From: Cryptomeria japonica
Lineage: Eukaryota; Streptophyta; Pinopsida; Cupressales; Cupressaceae
Reading direction: 5' to 3'
NCBI RefSeq assembly: GCF_030272615.1
Contig: NC_081405.1
Location: 26,674,272-26,738,271, forward strand
Length of the DNA: 64,000 bases
Shown here one piece after another: positions 21,880-33,875 of this stretch. Position 1 is the first letter of the stretch; the number at the start of each line of letters is the position of its first letter. The position numbers were made by a program, and so were the translations under genes. The notes beneath the pieces were generated by a model, which was not told the origin of the DNA, did not search any database, and saw only the letters and a list, made by a program, of their open reading frames with translations.

Positions 21880-24800
21880 TTATTTCATGGATAGAGACCA
21901 GGACTCAAGTAAGGACGTAGCCACTTCTTTTTCTGTTTGCATCTGGTATACCTGTTCCTCCATGGCATCAATTGTGCTCAGCTCCTGTGTGACTGTCAAG
22001 GCATCCAGGTTCAGATAACAATTCTGAAGAATTTGCAGACGTGGAAGTAAAACCAGTTGTAGCTCCTACAAATATTTAGATCGTGTATTGATCTCTTGCT
22101 CTATTTTGGCTGACTGGATCTGAAACCGGTGAATGGTTTGCCCATATGTTGCAAAGGAATAATAAGGTGTCTTAAATGTGCCCAAGTAGGACTGTAAGTC
22201 CATTTGAAGCTTTTGCTTCTTGGCTAGCACATCATCGCAGAACAGATGAGGTTGACAGATTTTGCTTAGTAGCAAGTTTCCCTCATCCAAGGCATTCCTT
22301 ATGTCCTTTTGGTCTTTTAGCAGTTCAGATCGAAGCTTGTTCATCTTTTTCACCAGAGCAATGTTAAGAGCCTTTTGGTGCTCTTTCTTGACATTTGCCT
22401 CAGCTGCTTCTTCCAAGCTCTGCACTTGATCATCCACTACAGTACATAGAAGTTTGAGTTGTGCTAGTGATGATTCAGTGTCAGGAAGATTGGTACCGGG
22501 GATTAAACCAGTAAGGGTGTCTACAGCCACTTGAATTATGTCTTGTTCCTTTTTCTTGCGAATGATCTCAAGGCGCTCTTGAGCAACCTTGATGCTTTGC
22601 ATAAGCTCCGACTCACTTGCAGATTGGAGATCGATAGGACTGGAGATATTAGTCAGTTTGGCTTGACTCCCGATTGCCTTCAGAGTCTCCATCTGTGTGC
22701 TCTCCATTTCTTTTGTTGCCTTGTCTGCTTCTGCCTTCTTCCTTTTCTCTGCTTCTTTCTTCTATTCTTGTTCCCTGTCTTCCTCTTCTTTCTTTTTCCT
22801 ATCTTCTTCTTTCCTCTTCTCCTCTTCTTTCTCTTTCTCTTCCTTCTTCTTTTCTTCCTCTTCCATCTTTTTCTTTTCTTCCTCTTCCTTCTTCTTTTCT
22901 TCCTCTTCTTTCTTCCTCTTTTCTTCCTCTTCCTTCTTCTTCTTTTCTTCCTCTTCTTTCTTCCTCTTTTCTTCCTTGTCCTCTTCTTCTTTCTTCTTCC
23001 TTTCCTCTTCTTGCTTCTTCTCCTCTTCATCTTTTCGTTTCTCCTCTTCCTCTTTTCTCTTCTCTTCCTCTTTTTTCTTTTTCTCATCTTCATCCCTCTT
23101 CTTCTTCTCTTCCTCTTCTATAGTCGCCTCCTGTGTCTCCTTAGCTTGCTCACCACTCTTTTCGGTTTGTTGCCCATGTTTTGTTCCCTCAGAAGGTATG
23201 TCCTGAGTGACATCTTCTACATCCAGGGCATCGACATCAATAGTGTCGATTGGTTCTTCAACCAGGTTTCCTTCCTCATCAAAAACTTCATCCGGTTTGG
23301 ATACAGCCGGTTCTTTTTCCGCTTGGAGGTTGGCCATTTTTGCTTTGTGAGAGTTGATAGCATAACCTATATGCTGATGAGTATCTTTTTCAACATCATC
23401 AATTCTCCCCTCCAACAACCAGAGTCTTCTTCTCCTTGTGAAGAAGAGACCTTTATTTTGTTCCAACACATCAAACAATTCTAAATTTGAGAGGTCGGGA
23501 AAGTAATGTGTAAAGACTTTCTCCCTAATCTCCTATTCCTTTTCAATGGCAATGTGCCATTTATTATCTAATGCTTTAAATAAAGAATCCAGTGTCTGAG
23601 ATTTAATCTTTGATGGTGACTGATCATTTTTACACAAATAAATGATGATTTCCTGTAATACTTCTTCCTTTTCCTCATCACTAAAATCATCATAATAATC
23701 TACTAAATCATGAAGTAATTTTCTCCTAATATTCTTAACTGTCATTTGAAAATGTGTTAAAGGTTTGTATGAGGAGATGTCAATATTTACCGGTGCGGAT
23801 GCTACCGGTTCATTCTTCTTCATTTTCTTTGTCTGTTTGGCCTTCTTTGGCTTTTCATCAGACTCGGTCTCTTCAGAGTCTAGTTCATTTGTCTTCGTCT
23901 TCCTTTTTCTTTCAAATACTTTTGTCGGTGTCTCCTCCGATTTCTTCTTTGCCAGTGACTGCTTGGTCACTCTTGGAGTTGCAGTGGTAGCTGGTGTCGA
24001 TGCTGCAGGCACTACTTTGGCTTTCTTTGCTGCTGATTCTTTTCCTTTCTTAACCGATGGTTCTTCAGCCAGTGCAATCCTCTCCAAGTAGGTTCTGGTC
24101 CTTTTAGCCTTTGGATCAAGAGGCGAGGCAATAAGGGTTGAGGCATACCCTTCCAGCATATCATACATAACTTCATAGCCCATTGGCTCCACTTCCTCCA
24201 GTCTAGGCTCAACAGCCTCCATTAAGCATTTGTCCACCTGAATGGTGAAACAAAATGTCATCTTCATATTTCTTAACTATATCACCTGATATCCTTACCC
24301 TTTGACTCATCTTTCTTCTGAACTGATCAAAATATTTGTTCAGTACTTTAGGGTAACTGGTTCCAATGGCTTGTATACTTTCCTTGATCTGCTTGGTTAC
24401 CGGTTGGTCAGGAGACCATTGGACATCTCCTACTCCAGGAAAGTAGCCTTGGAAATAGAAGAACAACCCTATCAGTAGTTGTCCAAACTTAAACCTCAGT
24501 GCATTGTCCTGTTTGATCACCTTTAGATTCAATAGGAGTTGCCTCTGCATACCAGTGCATAAGTCAAAAGATTCATCCTCTTTAATCATCCGATAAGTAG
24601 CATTTACCACTACAGCAGATACAGAATTAATCTTGCTAGCTAAAAATATTATGTAGCCTATCACCATGCAGGTGTATTTCACCAGATCATCCTTGATAGG
24701 ATTAACTGTCATACCCCGTGAGTCACTTGTTGAACTGGTGAGCTTGGCCATTTCGGTTTTGCTTACCATTCTTAGGGCTAGCACTTCCCCTGTGTTGCAA

Positions 24801-25186
24801 AAACCGATGACTGCATGAATTGCTTGAGACATGATATCATGCATCCTCTCCAGGTACATCTTGTCACCGTGGACTCTGCTCAAAATGATCCTGATGTGAT
24901 CCTCCGTAAAATCTTCTAGAAAGTATACTGCATTATGGAGTTTCTTCTTCTCTAAGATACTAAACTCAGGTTTGATCTTTTTGTCCTTGCCGCAAAATAA
25001 ACCTAACTGAGTGTGAATAGCTAAAGACCCTAGGTCTTCTATTTTGCAATCAATATAATCAGAAATTCCTTCTTCAACTATGACTCTAGCCAAAACTTGT
25101 GATAAGGCATTATATTTGGACTTCCTCTAAATAAAACTTTTTGACTCAATGGATGTATTGGAACTGGTATGAGATGCGGAAGCCAT
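21880..25186 (-). pseudogene. unrecognised protein of element D (about 1,100 codons), broken
   Basis: I do not recognise this family. The best start is ATG at 25186-25184 (MASASHTSS), and the natural end is TAA at 21880-21882. The first third is globular, with moderately hydrophobic segments (YIIFLASKINSV, LLIGLFFYFQGYF). A Ser/Thr/Lys-rich part follows (about 24,200-23,800), then an extreme Glu/Lys-rich stretch (about 23,110-22,760) predicted to be charged helix or coiled coil, then a Leu/Gln-rich helical C-terminus. Breaks: TAG at 25127, 23533, 22762 and 22066, and one frameshift in the 24,209-24,267 overlap. Beyond the TAG at 22066 the frame stays open for 61 codons, so that stop is also premature. 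A position downstream of gag resembles the envelope-like gene of SIRE-type copia elements after pol loss, but I see no sequence motif that proves this. Confidence 0.7.
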
Positions 25187-25632
25187 TGTTGAGTATTTTC
25201 AAGAACACAAAAAATACCTTTACAATGCAAATTTAGGGCTTCCTGATTTTGCTTCACTCCACTCTTCGTCGGTTGCCGAATCACCGCTTTGTGTTCTCCA
25301 CGACCGCTTGCAAACTGGATTTGAATCTCCTTCAAGATTTATCAATTTCTTGAAATCTTAGCTCAAATCGCCTTTTCTTCGCTCTGCACTTGAAAACTTT
25401 TCTTCGCTCGAAAACAGATAGTGAAAAATGATTTGAAATATGCTTTTATACATGTCTCTCACCTACCACCATTAATGCTCCTCTATTAGGGTGAAAACCC
25501 TAATTTGCCTCCTTTACTGTTTCCGGTCTTTTGCCGAGTGACAAGTATCACGTACCGGTTAAGGTCTTTTACCTATGTAACTGGGGGTTCACAATCATTT
25601 CACCGTTTGCTCCCCCTAAGCCTCTTTGAAGC
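25187..25632 (-). other. element D spacer between its two reading frames
   Basis: About 450 bp without a supported frame. It would hold the untranslated lead of the second gene; no splice or promoter signal stands out. Confidence 0.5.
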
Positions 25633-26910
25633 TTAGTTTATTGGTTCCGATATTTCCACACTAGGTGCAGAAATCGGTTCCTCTTCCAACATTGTTGGTT
25701 TCTTCCTCCAGGTTTTGTTCATGTCTGCTTGAACTTTTTCAACATCAACTTCTCCTTTCTGAGTGACCGGTATATCATTAGATATACTCTTTCTGCTTCT
25801 GCAGAATCTTGCAATGTGACCCGATTTGTTGCAGTGATAGCAAACCAATCTAGGTGCTCTCCAAGGTCCATTGTTCATATTTACATTCTTCCTTCTACAT
25901 GTAGCCGCAGTGTGTCCATGTCCATGACAAATCCAACAATTTTCTCTCCATCCAGTTGCCGATTGGTAACCACTGTTGCCTGACTGATAATTGTAGGTAT
26001 TAAACTGGTTAGGGTTCCGGTTTACAAAAGATTTTGGACCAGCTCCTTGGGTCCTCTGAGGATATCTTCCAATATTGTTCATGACAGACCTGCATTCAGA
26101 TGCTCTATGCCCAAACTTATTGCATGCATAACAATGACCATTGAACTTATTGGATCTAGGTACTTTGTTGATAAAATATGGAAAATTATTATAGGCTTTG
26201 CTCCTACATACATTGGCAGTGTGTCCTTCTTTAAGACAGTTAAAGCAAACAGGTTTGAATTTTTGCTTACCTTTTCCTTTGAGTGTTGGTTGCTTCTTTG
26301 ATGCTTCAGCATTTGTTCCTGAGGATTCTCCTTCCTCATGTCCAAAGAAACCAAGACCATTGGTATTGTTTACCAGTCTAGATGACTCAAGCTTTTGCTC
26401 TAGCTTGACAGTATTTTTGCTAAACTTAGCAAGTATTTCCTTTGACTCAGAGAGTTCTTTGGAAATAGCAGTATTTGTCTCCATTAGACTTGCATTTTCA
26501 AAGATGGCTATGTTCAGTTCACCTTGCATGTCTTCCTTTTCCATCCTGCTCTCATGAAGGCGAGCAGTCAATGCACTAATCTCTTGTTTCAACTTGGAGA
26601 CCTCATGATCTCTGTCCTTTACCCGATCTTCAGCTTTCCTACGGTTTTCAAGCTCTTGACTAAACCGGATAGTTAGTCCTTCCAACTCCTTTCTCAGATT
26701 GGAGTTTGAATCATTCAGCTTATTCACTTCTGCAATCATGGCTTCCATATTAGCTTCATCTTCAGAACTACTTTCAGATAGCTCCATCAGCTTTTTTGCA
26801 TGTTCTCTCCTTTTTGCTTGAGATGCCTTGTATTTGACCATAAGATCATCATAGGCTTGCTCAGACTTAGTGAGTCATTTAGTAAGTTCCCTCAAAGTGT
26901 ATTCCCCCAT
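25633..26910 (-). pseudogene. coiled-coil protein with four CCHC zinc knuckles (element D)
   Basis: Open for 402 codons from 26841. The frame extends upstream to an ATG at 26910-26908, through one TGA at 26875-26877, only 50 bp from the LTR. Residues of the 402-aa part: charged coiled coil about 15-155; then four canonical CX2CX4HX4C knuckles at C199-C212, C237-C250, C302-C315 and C334-C347, separated by Asn/Gly-rich linkers. This is nucleocapsid-like and should bind nucleic acid. The usual copia capsid region is not visible, so it seems to be the end of a Gag joined close to the primer site, with the knuckle number expanded. One or two knuckles are usual for plant Gag. Confidence 0.85.
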
Positions 26911-26947
26911 ATCTCTTTCCAAGTGGTTAAACTTATAGAAAGGTAGG

Positions 26948-26958
26948 CTCTAATACCA
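26948..26958 (-). promoter_or_regulatory. primer binding site of element D
   Basis: Minus strand tggtattagag, two nucleotides inside the 5' LTR; one or two mismatches to the initiator tRNA-Met site tggtatcagag. Confidence 0.85.
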
Positions 26959-26960
26959 AT

Positions 26961-28143
26961 TGATGAATACTAAGAGGGGGGGTGAATTAGTATGCCAAAA
27001 ATCTTTGTACTTAAACACTTACACAGTCTGAAGATAAACCGATAAAACAGTCTAATAGACAGACCGGTTATCACACATGCATGCCAAAATGCGAATAAAG
27101 CATTCACCCACAAAAGCAATACAACCATAACACAAGATATTTGGCGTGGAAACCCAACTGGGAAAAACCACGGTGAGATGGAACTCACAAGTTACTATCT
27201 GTAGAATAGAAACCAGATCGGTTAAGGTCAAACCGGTTAAGGTCTTACAATGTTCTTCACCAGAACAGATCCTGTTAGGAATCTCAATCTCTGTTAGGAG
27301 ATAAGTTCGATTAAAGACTACCTTGTTAGAGGATTTTAGATTCACAGAAGTGAACCACCTTGTTAGAGGATTTTACAAAGGCTTTTGGGCCTACCCGGTT
27401 TAAGGGCTACAAACTTGTCGAAGATGTGAGTAATCAACAAGTATTTGATCTATCTAATAGCACAAACTGCTTGATTAGATCTAGTATAGCTCACTGCTAA
27501 TACATTTTAGCATTACTTCAGTCTTCTCTATCTCTTTCTGTTTTACAACTCGATCTTCTCAGATAAGATCGCTCTTACAACAACTCAACTACCACCTTAA
27601 ACCCTAACCACAACATAAACCCTTTCAGCTACAGTTACAACAACTCAAAACCCTAGACATGATGTCCTTTTAAAGGAATCTGATTTCATGTCGGTCCATT
27701 AGGATTACATTACAATTTCCTAGGTTCAATGAATCTAGACATACTCAGTAACACGATACAAAAAGCACCGTCAGTGTGTCGGCACCGTCAATCAATCAGT
27801 GGGTTGGTAACTCATCACAAAATGTCGGTTGGTAACTCATCACAGAGTATTACGGGTTCATACAAAATACCGGTTGCTAGTTTGGCAAAAATGAAGATTG
27901 GTAAGAATGTGTTATGCTGCTTTGCTCCCTTGTACCGATTGAGATCCACGAACCGCTTGGGGTCGTCATGCCGCTTTAGACCGGGAAACACATTCTACAA
28001 AATCATTAGTCTAAAGACTAGAATACAACATGTCGGTTGGAACAAATACCGGTTGAGCTCTAGCTCATACATATAAAGGGGATCTCAATACAAGTGTGTG
28101 TCCATCAATGACAATCACAACATAAACATAAAAAATGCCAACA
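26961..28143 (-). repeat. 5' LTR of element D (1,183 bp)
   Basis: Collinear with 20267-21451. Hairpin arms 26967-26973 and 26987-26993. Followed on the plus strand by TSD tttcc at 28144-28148 and the rest of solo LTR F. Confidence 0.92.
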
Positions 28144-28419
28144 TTTCCCTTTATCGGGTTTTCCACGTACAAATCTTGATGTTATGTGGATGGTATTTAT
28201 TCTCTGATTGTTGTTTATGCTTAATTGGTTTATCTGCTATTTCGATAATTGGTTTATCTTCTATTTTGGTAATCTGTTTAAGCATTCCGGTATTAATGTT
28301 TTGGGTTCTGGTATTAAAGTTTTAATTGCTTAAGGTATCGGTAATCTGATACAACTGATTCAACCCCCACCCCACCCTCTAAGTTGTCTTTTGGTTATTT
28401 GAACTATCTAATAGTTTAG

Positions 28420-29287
28420 ATGGCTATTTATGTAGATACAATTGATGTTTACTGAGTTGGTGGTCTTAGAGAATGTGTTAAGCCATCTAAGTGAAGTGTG
28501 TAATATGCCTGAGAGTTGCAGAGTGATGTGTATAACTAGATCTGATCAAGCAAGCAAAGAAGTGCAAGAAAACGGATCAATTTCTTAATGTTGTTCCCTA
28601 ACAGTTGTAGCAGGTTAAATCCCTTGACCGAGTAGGTTCTAACATGTCTTAATCATTTAAGTCCCCTAATAGGGAAGCTCTCAAAAGAGTGTTAAATCCT
28701 CTCGTGAGGTTGATACTAATAGATCATCAAGCTCCTAATCGAGTGACTCTTGACAGGGTCTTCTCTTAATCGGGCGTATTGTAAGCATCTAACAAGGCGT
28801 ACTTCGAAAGAGTACAAATATTTGTGGGTGCCAACTCCCACCATGGTTTTTTACCTATTTGGGTTTCCATGTCAAAAACTTATGGTGTTCATTTGTGGAA
28901 TGTTTTTCATGTGATGTTCTTGTTTATATTTCATTTCATGCATTATTTATGAGAAATTGGTTATGATGTTTTATCAGAAGTTTATCAGAGGTTATCGGTA
29001 CTGATAAGAAGTTGTTTGAGAATTTTTTTGATCTTATTGATAAGGTTAATGAATTGGTAATTGATCAAGTTTATATGATTACTTTGATGGTGAAAGTATT
29101 GGTAAATGATTTGATTAATGTGTTAAGCAAATCTGGTAAAGAGGTTATTAGATCTGATTATAGAAGTTGAGATATTTTCAAATATGAGATAAGCTGAAAT
29201 AAGTTTAATTTTGAGTTTAAGTTGAATTGGTCTTAATATTGATTCACCCCCCCTCTCAGTATTAATCGGATCCTCATAGGATTAACA
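28420..29287 (+). repeat. 3' LTR of element E, second part
   Basis: Continues the E LTR after F, parallel to 8416-9323, and ends ggattaaca followed by TSD ctttt. The hairpin is kept (29233-29242 with 29256-29265); a C-to-T change in one arm gives a G-U pair. Confidence 0.9.
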
Positions 29288-29292
29288 CTTTT

Positions 29293-29874
29293 CACTATAC
29301 CTTCTACCTTCATAGCATATTGGTAAGCCTCCTCAATTGTAGAAATCTTTAGCATACTTATCTCATCCTGAATGTTAAATCCGAGCCAATTTATGTATCT
29401 AGCCACCTTCTCCCCATCCATCTCTCAGTGTCCAAATCTGATCATCATATTGTAAAATTCCTCAGTATACTCTTTCACACTCATGTCCCTCTGCTTCAAG
29501 TTTTGCAACTTCTTGAACAATTTCAACTCATAGTCTCTTGGAATGAATTTAGCCTTCAATCTTGCAACCATTTGACTTCACCATGTGATTTTCATCTCAC
29601 CATTCTCCATTCTATCCCTCTACAACTCTCTCCACCATAAAGCAACATGCCCTTTCAAGTTAGTTTGTGCTAACCTAACCCTTTGTGGATCTTTAATATC
29701 TTCAAACTTAAAGTAGCCCTCCAACTCTTCAATCCAATCTATCAAGTCTTCCAGATTCATTGTACCTGAAAAGTTAGAAACCTCAACTTTATGAATTTTA
29801 CTCAATTGTTTCACCGCTCTAAGAAATCTATCTTCTCCTTCGTCTGTCGATCCTTTAACCTCTTCGACCTCCAA
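29293..29874 (-). pseudogene. gypsy Gag N-terminal part (element I)
   Basis: From ATG 29874 the minus strand encodes a protein with KVEVSNFSGTMNLEDLIDWI and GHVALWWREL, the classic retrotransposon capsid pattern (F.G...ED...W, then A..WW). The frame continues with interruptions to MDGEKVARYINWL and ends at the E insertion (29293). It resumes beyond E with a basic, Gly/Arg-containing stretch at 7645. Gag assembles the particle; this copy has stops. Confidence 0.85.
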
Positions 29875-30159
29875 CTCTTCCCTTGCCTCTTCATACTCTT
29901 CCTCTGATTCTAGATTCCTCTACAAACCAACCAGTGTGTTTCGGATCTCATTCCTCATCTCATTTCAAGAGTCCTCCATCTACTCTTCTAGGGTTCATCC
30001 TTCTCGGGGGCATCTCCTCCCTTGATCCAGTGCAACTGCTTCAGCTCGGTGATCTGACTACAAAGTTCCAATTGCCTCACAGTTGGTGATCCACTCTTGC
30101 AGCCTGCCTCAAATCGGTGATCTTTTCACCCAAATGGATGCCTCAAGGCTTGCAACCTA
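29875..30159 (-). other. element I leader
   Basis: Untranslated leader between primer site and gag. It contains variants of atcggtgatct, also seen in the short interior of element L (38415-38776), which links the two families. Confidence 0.6.
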
Positions 30160-30170
30160 CTCTAATACCA
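30160..30170 (-). promoter_or_regulatory. primer binding site of element I
   Basis: Minus strand tggtattagag, two nucleotides from the LTR end, near the initiator tRNA-Met site. Confidence 0.8.
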
Positions 30171-30172
30171 TT

Positions 30173-30982
30173 TGATGCAGCCATGGTCCAGAGGGTCCTC
30201 AAGGAGAACAATCCAAATCATGCAACAAGAGTAACACCATGGAAGCACCAACATAGAATAGAAAAACTGCTAGATCAAACATCTGCAATATCATGGATTC
30301 ATCATAAATTAACTAGCAACATGTGAGCAAACATGCAGCCTTACAGGTCTAGTTACAAAATAAATTCTAGATTACAATCCATCTGAACCTCCAAGAGGTG
30401 TTCTAATTACAAATCAAGAATCAACGTCCTCGTATCTCTTCCCCCCATCCCAAAGAATCAAATGCAACAATCTATATAGCATCCATAACACATCTGGGTC
30501 TGCCACAAAAGATTACATTCTCCAAGACATGAAAATGAAACGTGTAAAAATAGATCAGACCCAAAGTGTGAAGATCTCCTCCGCCAAGGACAAGAATGAA
30601 GTGCGGACCCCCAAGGAAGGTCGGCGAAGGGCCTGGGAACATCGTTGTGGTGCCAATTGGATCCGCAAGTCAAGAAAATGCTCCGCAAGAGAAGAAATTT
30701 CCAACTAGCCGATAAGCTCAATCTACTCCAGGAACCAAGAAATGGACAATCTACAAGCAATAACTTGTCGAAAAAGGGTCCAAATCAACTGGAAATCTAG
30801 AACAAGGAACAAGAACAAGTTTGGAAGCCAAAAATATGATCTGCAATGGAAAATGAACAACTACCGAAGACTATTGAAAGAACCACAGAAGCTGCAACAC
30901 AAAACTGAACAGGAACAAAACTGAAAACAAATATTTTTGGTTGATGCAAGATTTCCCATTGACCGGGGATGCTCCTACATCA
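30173..30982 (-). repeat. 5' LTR of element I (810 bp)
   Basis: Plus-strand ends tgatgcagcc and cctacatca form a terminal inverted repeat (TGATG/CATCA). The primer site on its inner side fixes orientation. The partner LTR is not visible. LTR L shares similar ends. Confidence 0.8.
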
Positions 30983-33875
30983 ATAGAAGAAAGACCACAT
31001 AAATTAATTAAATAAAATATTTATTTAATTTGGAAAAGAGGGATGGACCTTTAAATAAATGAAATATATATATTTAATTATAAAGAAAAGGATAATGAAT
31101 TAATTAAATAAAATATTTTCTTCTCTTACACGGTTATGTCATTGGATCTTTTATTAGTTAGTATGTGTGTGTGCCTACACTTTCACCTATGACTAAAACT
31201 AGGTGATTCTAAGAAGCAACATTAGGAGCCTATTATAGATGGAGGGAAATCCTTTTGAATTCCTTGATTGTAGACAATCCTCATTGGGATAAGCAAGATA
31301 GAAAGACATCTCGAGTAATTGATGCAAGATGCCTAGATGAGGAATCGAGATGTAGTATCTATGATGCAAGTTGTAGATTTGTATGTGGTGAATAATGTTT
31401 GGTGTACTAATCTATTTGTTCCTTTTTTGATGACCTAATGATCTAAGGTTTGTCTTTAAAGACAAGATCATTTGCCATGTATTCAAAATATTTGCCACAC
31501 AATGTAATAGGAAATGGTTAAATTATTTGAAAGAATCAACTTGAGAAAGAAAAAAAAGAGTTATGAATTACGAAGAGAAGATCATGAGGGTGGTTTCATT
31601 TAGAGGACAAATCCATACACAAGAACAAACTCAAGATATATAAATTTTTGTGAAGTGTATTGCTCATATCATTTGAGGATAAAATAGATTGAATCCTTCA
31701 AATTTTCAATCAATTTATACATAAAATAGAATAATTGAATATTCAAACTATATTTATAATAATAATATAGATAAATCAAAAGAAAAAATACAATTTTCTC
31801 TTCTATATTTTATACTCATTTTTTTTTAAACCTTGTTTTTATTATAACAATAAAAAAATTACCGATAATAGTACATTGTGATCATATTATTATGGTTTTG
31901 TGATTCGTCTCACCAAAATTCAAATCTCTACTAAAATATCATTGTTGAGTATTCTCATTGAAAATGAGATCCTCCGATTAGAACCTCATCGATTCAAAAA
32001 ACGTTTCAAAAAACCTTAATATAAAACTATATTAAAAAATAAAGAAATAATTTTTTTTTTAAAAGGCCTTTCCAACCAAAATTCCAAACTAAAGAAATAT
32101 GTTGGCGTAAGTGAAAAGTGAGTAGTGGTAATTGGAATTGTATAGTCCAATGCATGTGATTGCCTAACTCTTTCATTGTTTTATTAATAATTAATAATAA
32201 TATTAACAACTATATGTATTAGGTACAAGTGGATATAGATCGCCTCCTTATCCATTATGTAGAAGCTATATATAAATTCAAGGATAATGTCCCTTTTTTT
32301 TAATTAATAATAAATAAAATGAGTATATATAATTTTAAGTAATATTAAAATAAATTGTTATCTTTTTCTAATCTCTCTTTTTTGATATATAAGCAAATAT
32401 CTTCTTTTCTCACTTTTTTAAAACTTGGAGCATGGTCAAATTATTATTTGTTATTATGTTGTTATGGGAAAGCAAAATACATTGTTATTGAAAAGCAAAA
32501 TAAGCAAAATACCTCTCAATAGGATATAATGTAATAATGTGTAAAATAAAATTGTTTTTCAATATAAATTAAATTAAATATTTTAAGTATGTTTAGCTAA
32601 AAAAATTGAGAGATATTATTACAAAGCTATGGCGGGTGTATGTATGTATGTATGTATGAGGTGGAAGGATAAATTAATATGAAAATAAATATTAAATTTA
32701 ATAGAATTACATTGTTGATTTTTAAATTATTTTGTTTCCTTAAATAATATTTCTAAAATTGCTCAATCTATGTATTGAGATATACACAAATGAGATTTAA
32801 TATTAATTTCTAGTCAACAGCTATATTTTGTAGCATCTTTAATACAAAATCTTCTCTCACATTGAAAAGAATAATTGAAAGGGAGTTAAAACTGTATACA
32901 AGGAAAAATCAGTATGCTAATTAGACTAGATAAGACAACCACTAAACCTTAAATTTGATAACAAAGTCCAAACATAACAGAATGAAGGAATATTTGAGAA
33001 AAATCAACAAAACAAAATAATCATGAAATAATGAAGGAACAAAAATTAAAAATGAAGGAATATTTAAGAGAAATCAACAAAATGAAATAATCATGAAACA
33101 ATCAAACTCATGTTGATGCTCAAGCACTTGGCCTTCATTGTCCTTCTCTTTTTTGTGTTGAAGTATGACTCTCATAATCATACTCTCCAAAATAGATGCA
33201 CAAGAATACAAAGATAGTTGTTATTGACATTAGAGATTAAGCTTGAATTTATAGATTTCGTAGATTTTGACTCAACGGATTTTGAACAAAGATGATCAAT
33301 GGTTTAGAATTCATGAGACAAACTGGTGGGAGATAATTACGATGTAGAACTAATTGCATGATTTAGTTCGATTAAATTGATTGAGAGTTAAAATGATTGA
33401 TTGAATTGTTAAGTTCTGATTTGATTGATTCGAAGATTGGATTGTTGATCAGTTAGGATAATTGATGGATTAGTTACAAAAAGGTGATTAATGAGTCACT
33501 GAGAGTCAGTGGCAATGAAACTAAAAGTTAGAGGTAGTAAGGATTTTCAACATGTGTTGTAGGAAATTGAAGTGAAATTCGCATTTAGATGAATTTGGAT
33601 TTTTTAAAACATGAAATTAAATTGGAATGAGAAAGAAATGAAATTAATTCGAATTTGGAGGGAAATTGAAATTCATTCAAAATGAAGGATAAGTGACATT
33701 AAATAAAGTTGGGAATTTATTTAATTAAGAAGGTGTCATTATCAAATTAAATAATGTAAAGATATTGTTTAATTATGGGAATATGATGGAAATTGAAATT
33801 AATTAAACAATAGAGATCGCTTAATTAAAGTAAATAATTTAGATTAATTAAATAATAAGATTATTTAATTAATAA
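30983..33875. other. AT-rich DNA without recognisable genes
   Basis: I see no gene. Contents: AT-rich inverted repeats like those of A-family LTRs (31,000-31,110), a (tatg)n microsatellite (about 32637-32657), a roughly 65-bp tandem duplication (32981-33045 and 33050-33112), and from some point left of 33,875 the U5-side part of LTR K, whose left end I could not place. Confidence 0.5.

Larger units (their letters stand above)
20267..28143 (-). mobile_element. element D: LTR retroelement without pol, minus strand
   Basis: Complete by structure: LTRs 20267-21451 and 26961-28143, TSD tttcc (20262-20266 and 28144-28148), initiator tRNA-Met primer site, polypurine tract. The 5.5-kb interior holds a zinc-knuckle protein and a second, unrecognised long frame on the minus strand. 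No protease, integrase, reverse transcriptase or RNase H motif is visible, so it is non-autonomous. Its polypurine tract, LTR start (TGTTGGCATT) and LTR-end hairpin match copia element E, suggesting that E-like elements supplied its enzymes. Confidence 0.9.
19278..28413 (+). repeat. solo LTR F (about 1.25 kb), split by element D
   Basis: Starts tgttggacat at 19278 and ends atctaata at 28413, flanked by gtttag (19272-19277 and 28414-28419), a 5-6 bp TSD. The F sequence is 19278-20266 plus 28144-28413; D and one copy of its TSD account for the rest. No internal region is left. The terminal TA probably derives from CA by a C-to-T change. A C-loop hairpin near the end (28351-28358 with 28380-28387, one mismatch) gives plus orientation. 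Confidence 0.85.
7651..29287 (+). mobile_element. element E: Ty1/copia, interrupted by G, F and D
   Basis: Both ends are present: 5' LTR 7651-9323 and 3' LTR in two pieces (18501-19277 and 28420-29287), with TSD ctttt at 7646-7650 and 29288-29292. The primer site matches initiator tRNA-Met. Gag, protease, reverse transcriptase and RNase H are recognisable but integrase is missing. G sits 90 bp after the end of pol; solo LTR F, with D inside it, sits in the 3' LTR. Without insertions E would be roughly 6.2 kb. Confidence 0.9.
6424..30982 (-). mobile_element. element I: Ty3/gypsy, minus strand, split by nested insertions
   Basis: The 5' LTR (30173-30982), primer site (30160-30170) and gag start (29874) lie at the right. 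Gag stops at 29293 exactly at the TSD of E, and resumes in frame left of E at 7645 down to 7568, then left of solo LTR H from 6499 to 6424, where fragment J cuts it. The in-frame resumption across both insertions is good evidence for the order. Protease, polymerase and 3' LTR are not in the window. Confidence 0.75.

Noticed and set aside
22531-23484. Plus-strand 317-aa frame rich in Leu and Phe, and overlapping Ser/Phe-rich frames
   Set aside because: They are the reverse reading of the Glu/Lys-rich helix of element D. The TTC/CTC repeat keeps several frames open; there is no membrane-protein pattern beyond composition.
29428-30326. Plus-strand frames across gag and leader of element I
   Set aside because: They overlap the minus-strand capsid domain and primer site, which have specific motif support.
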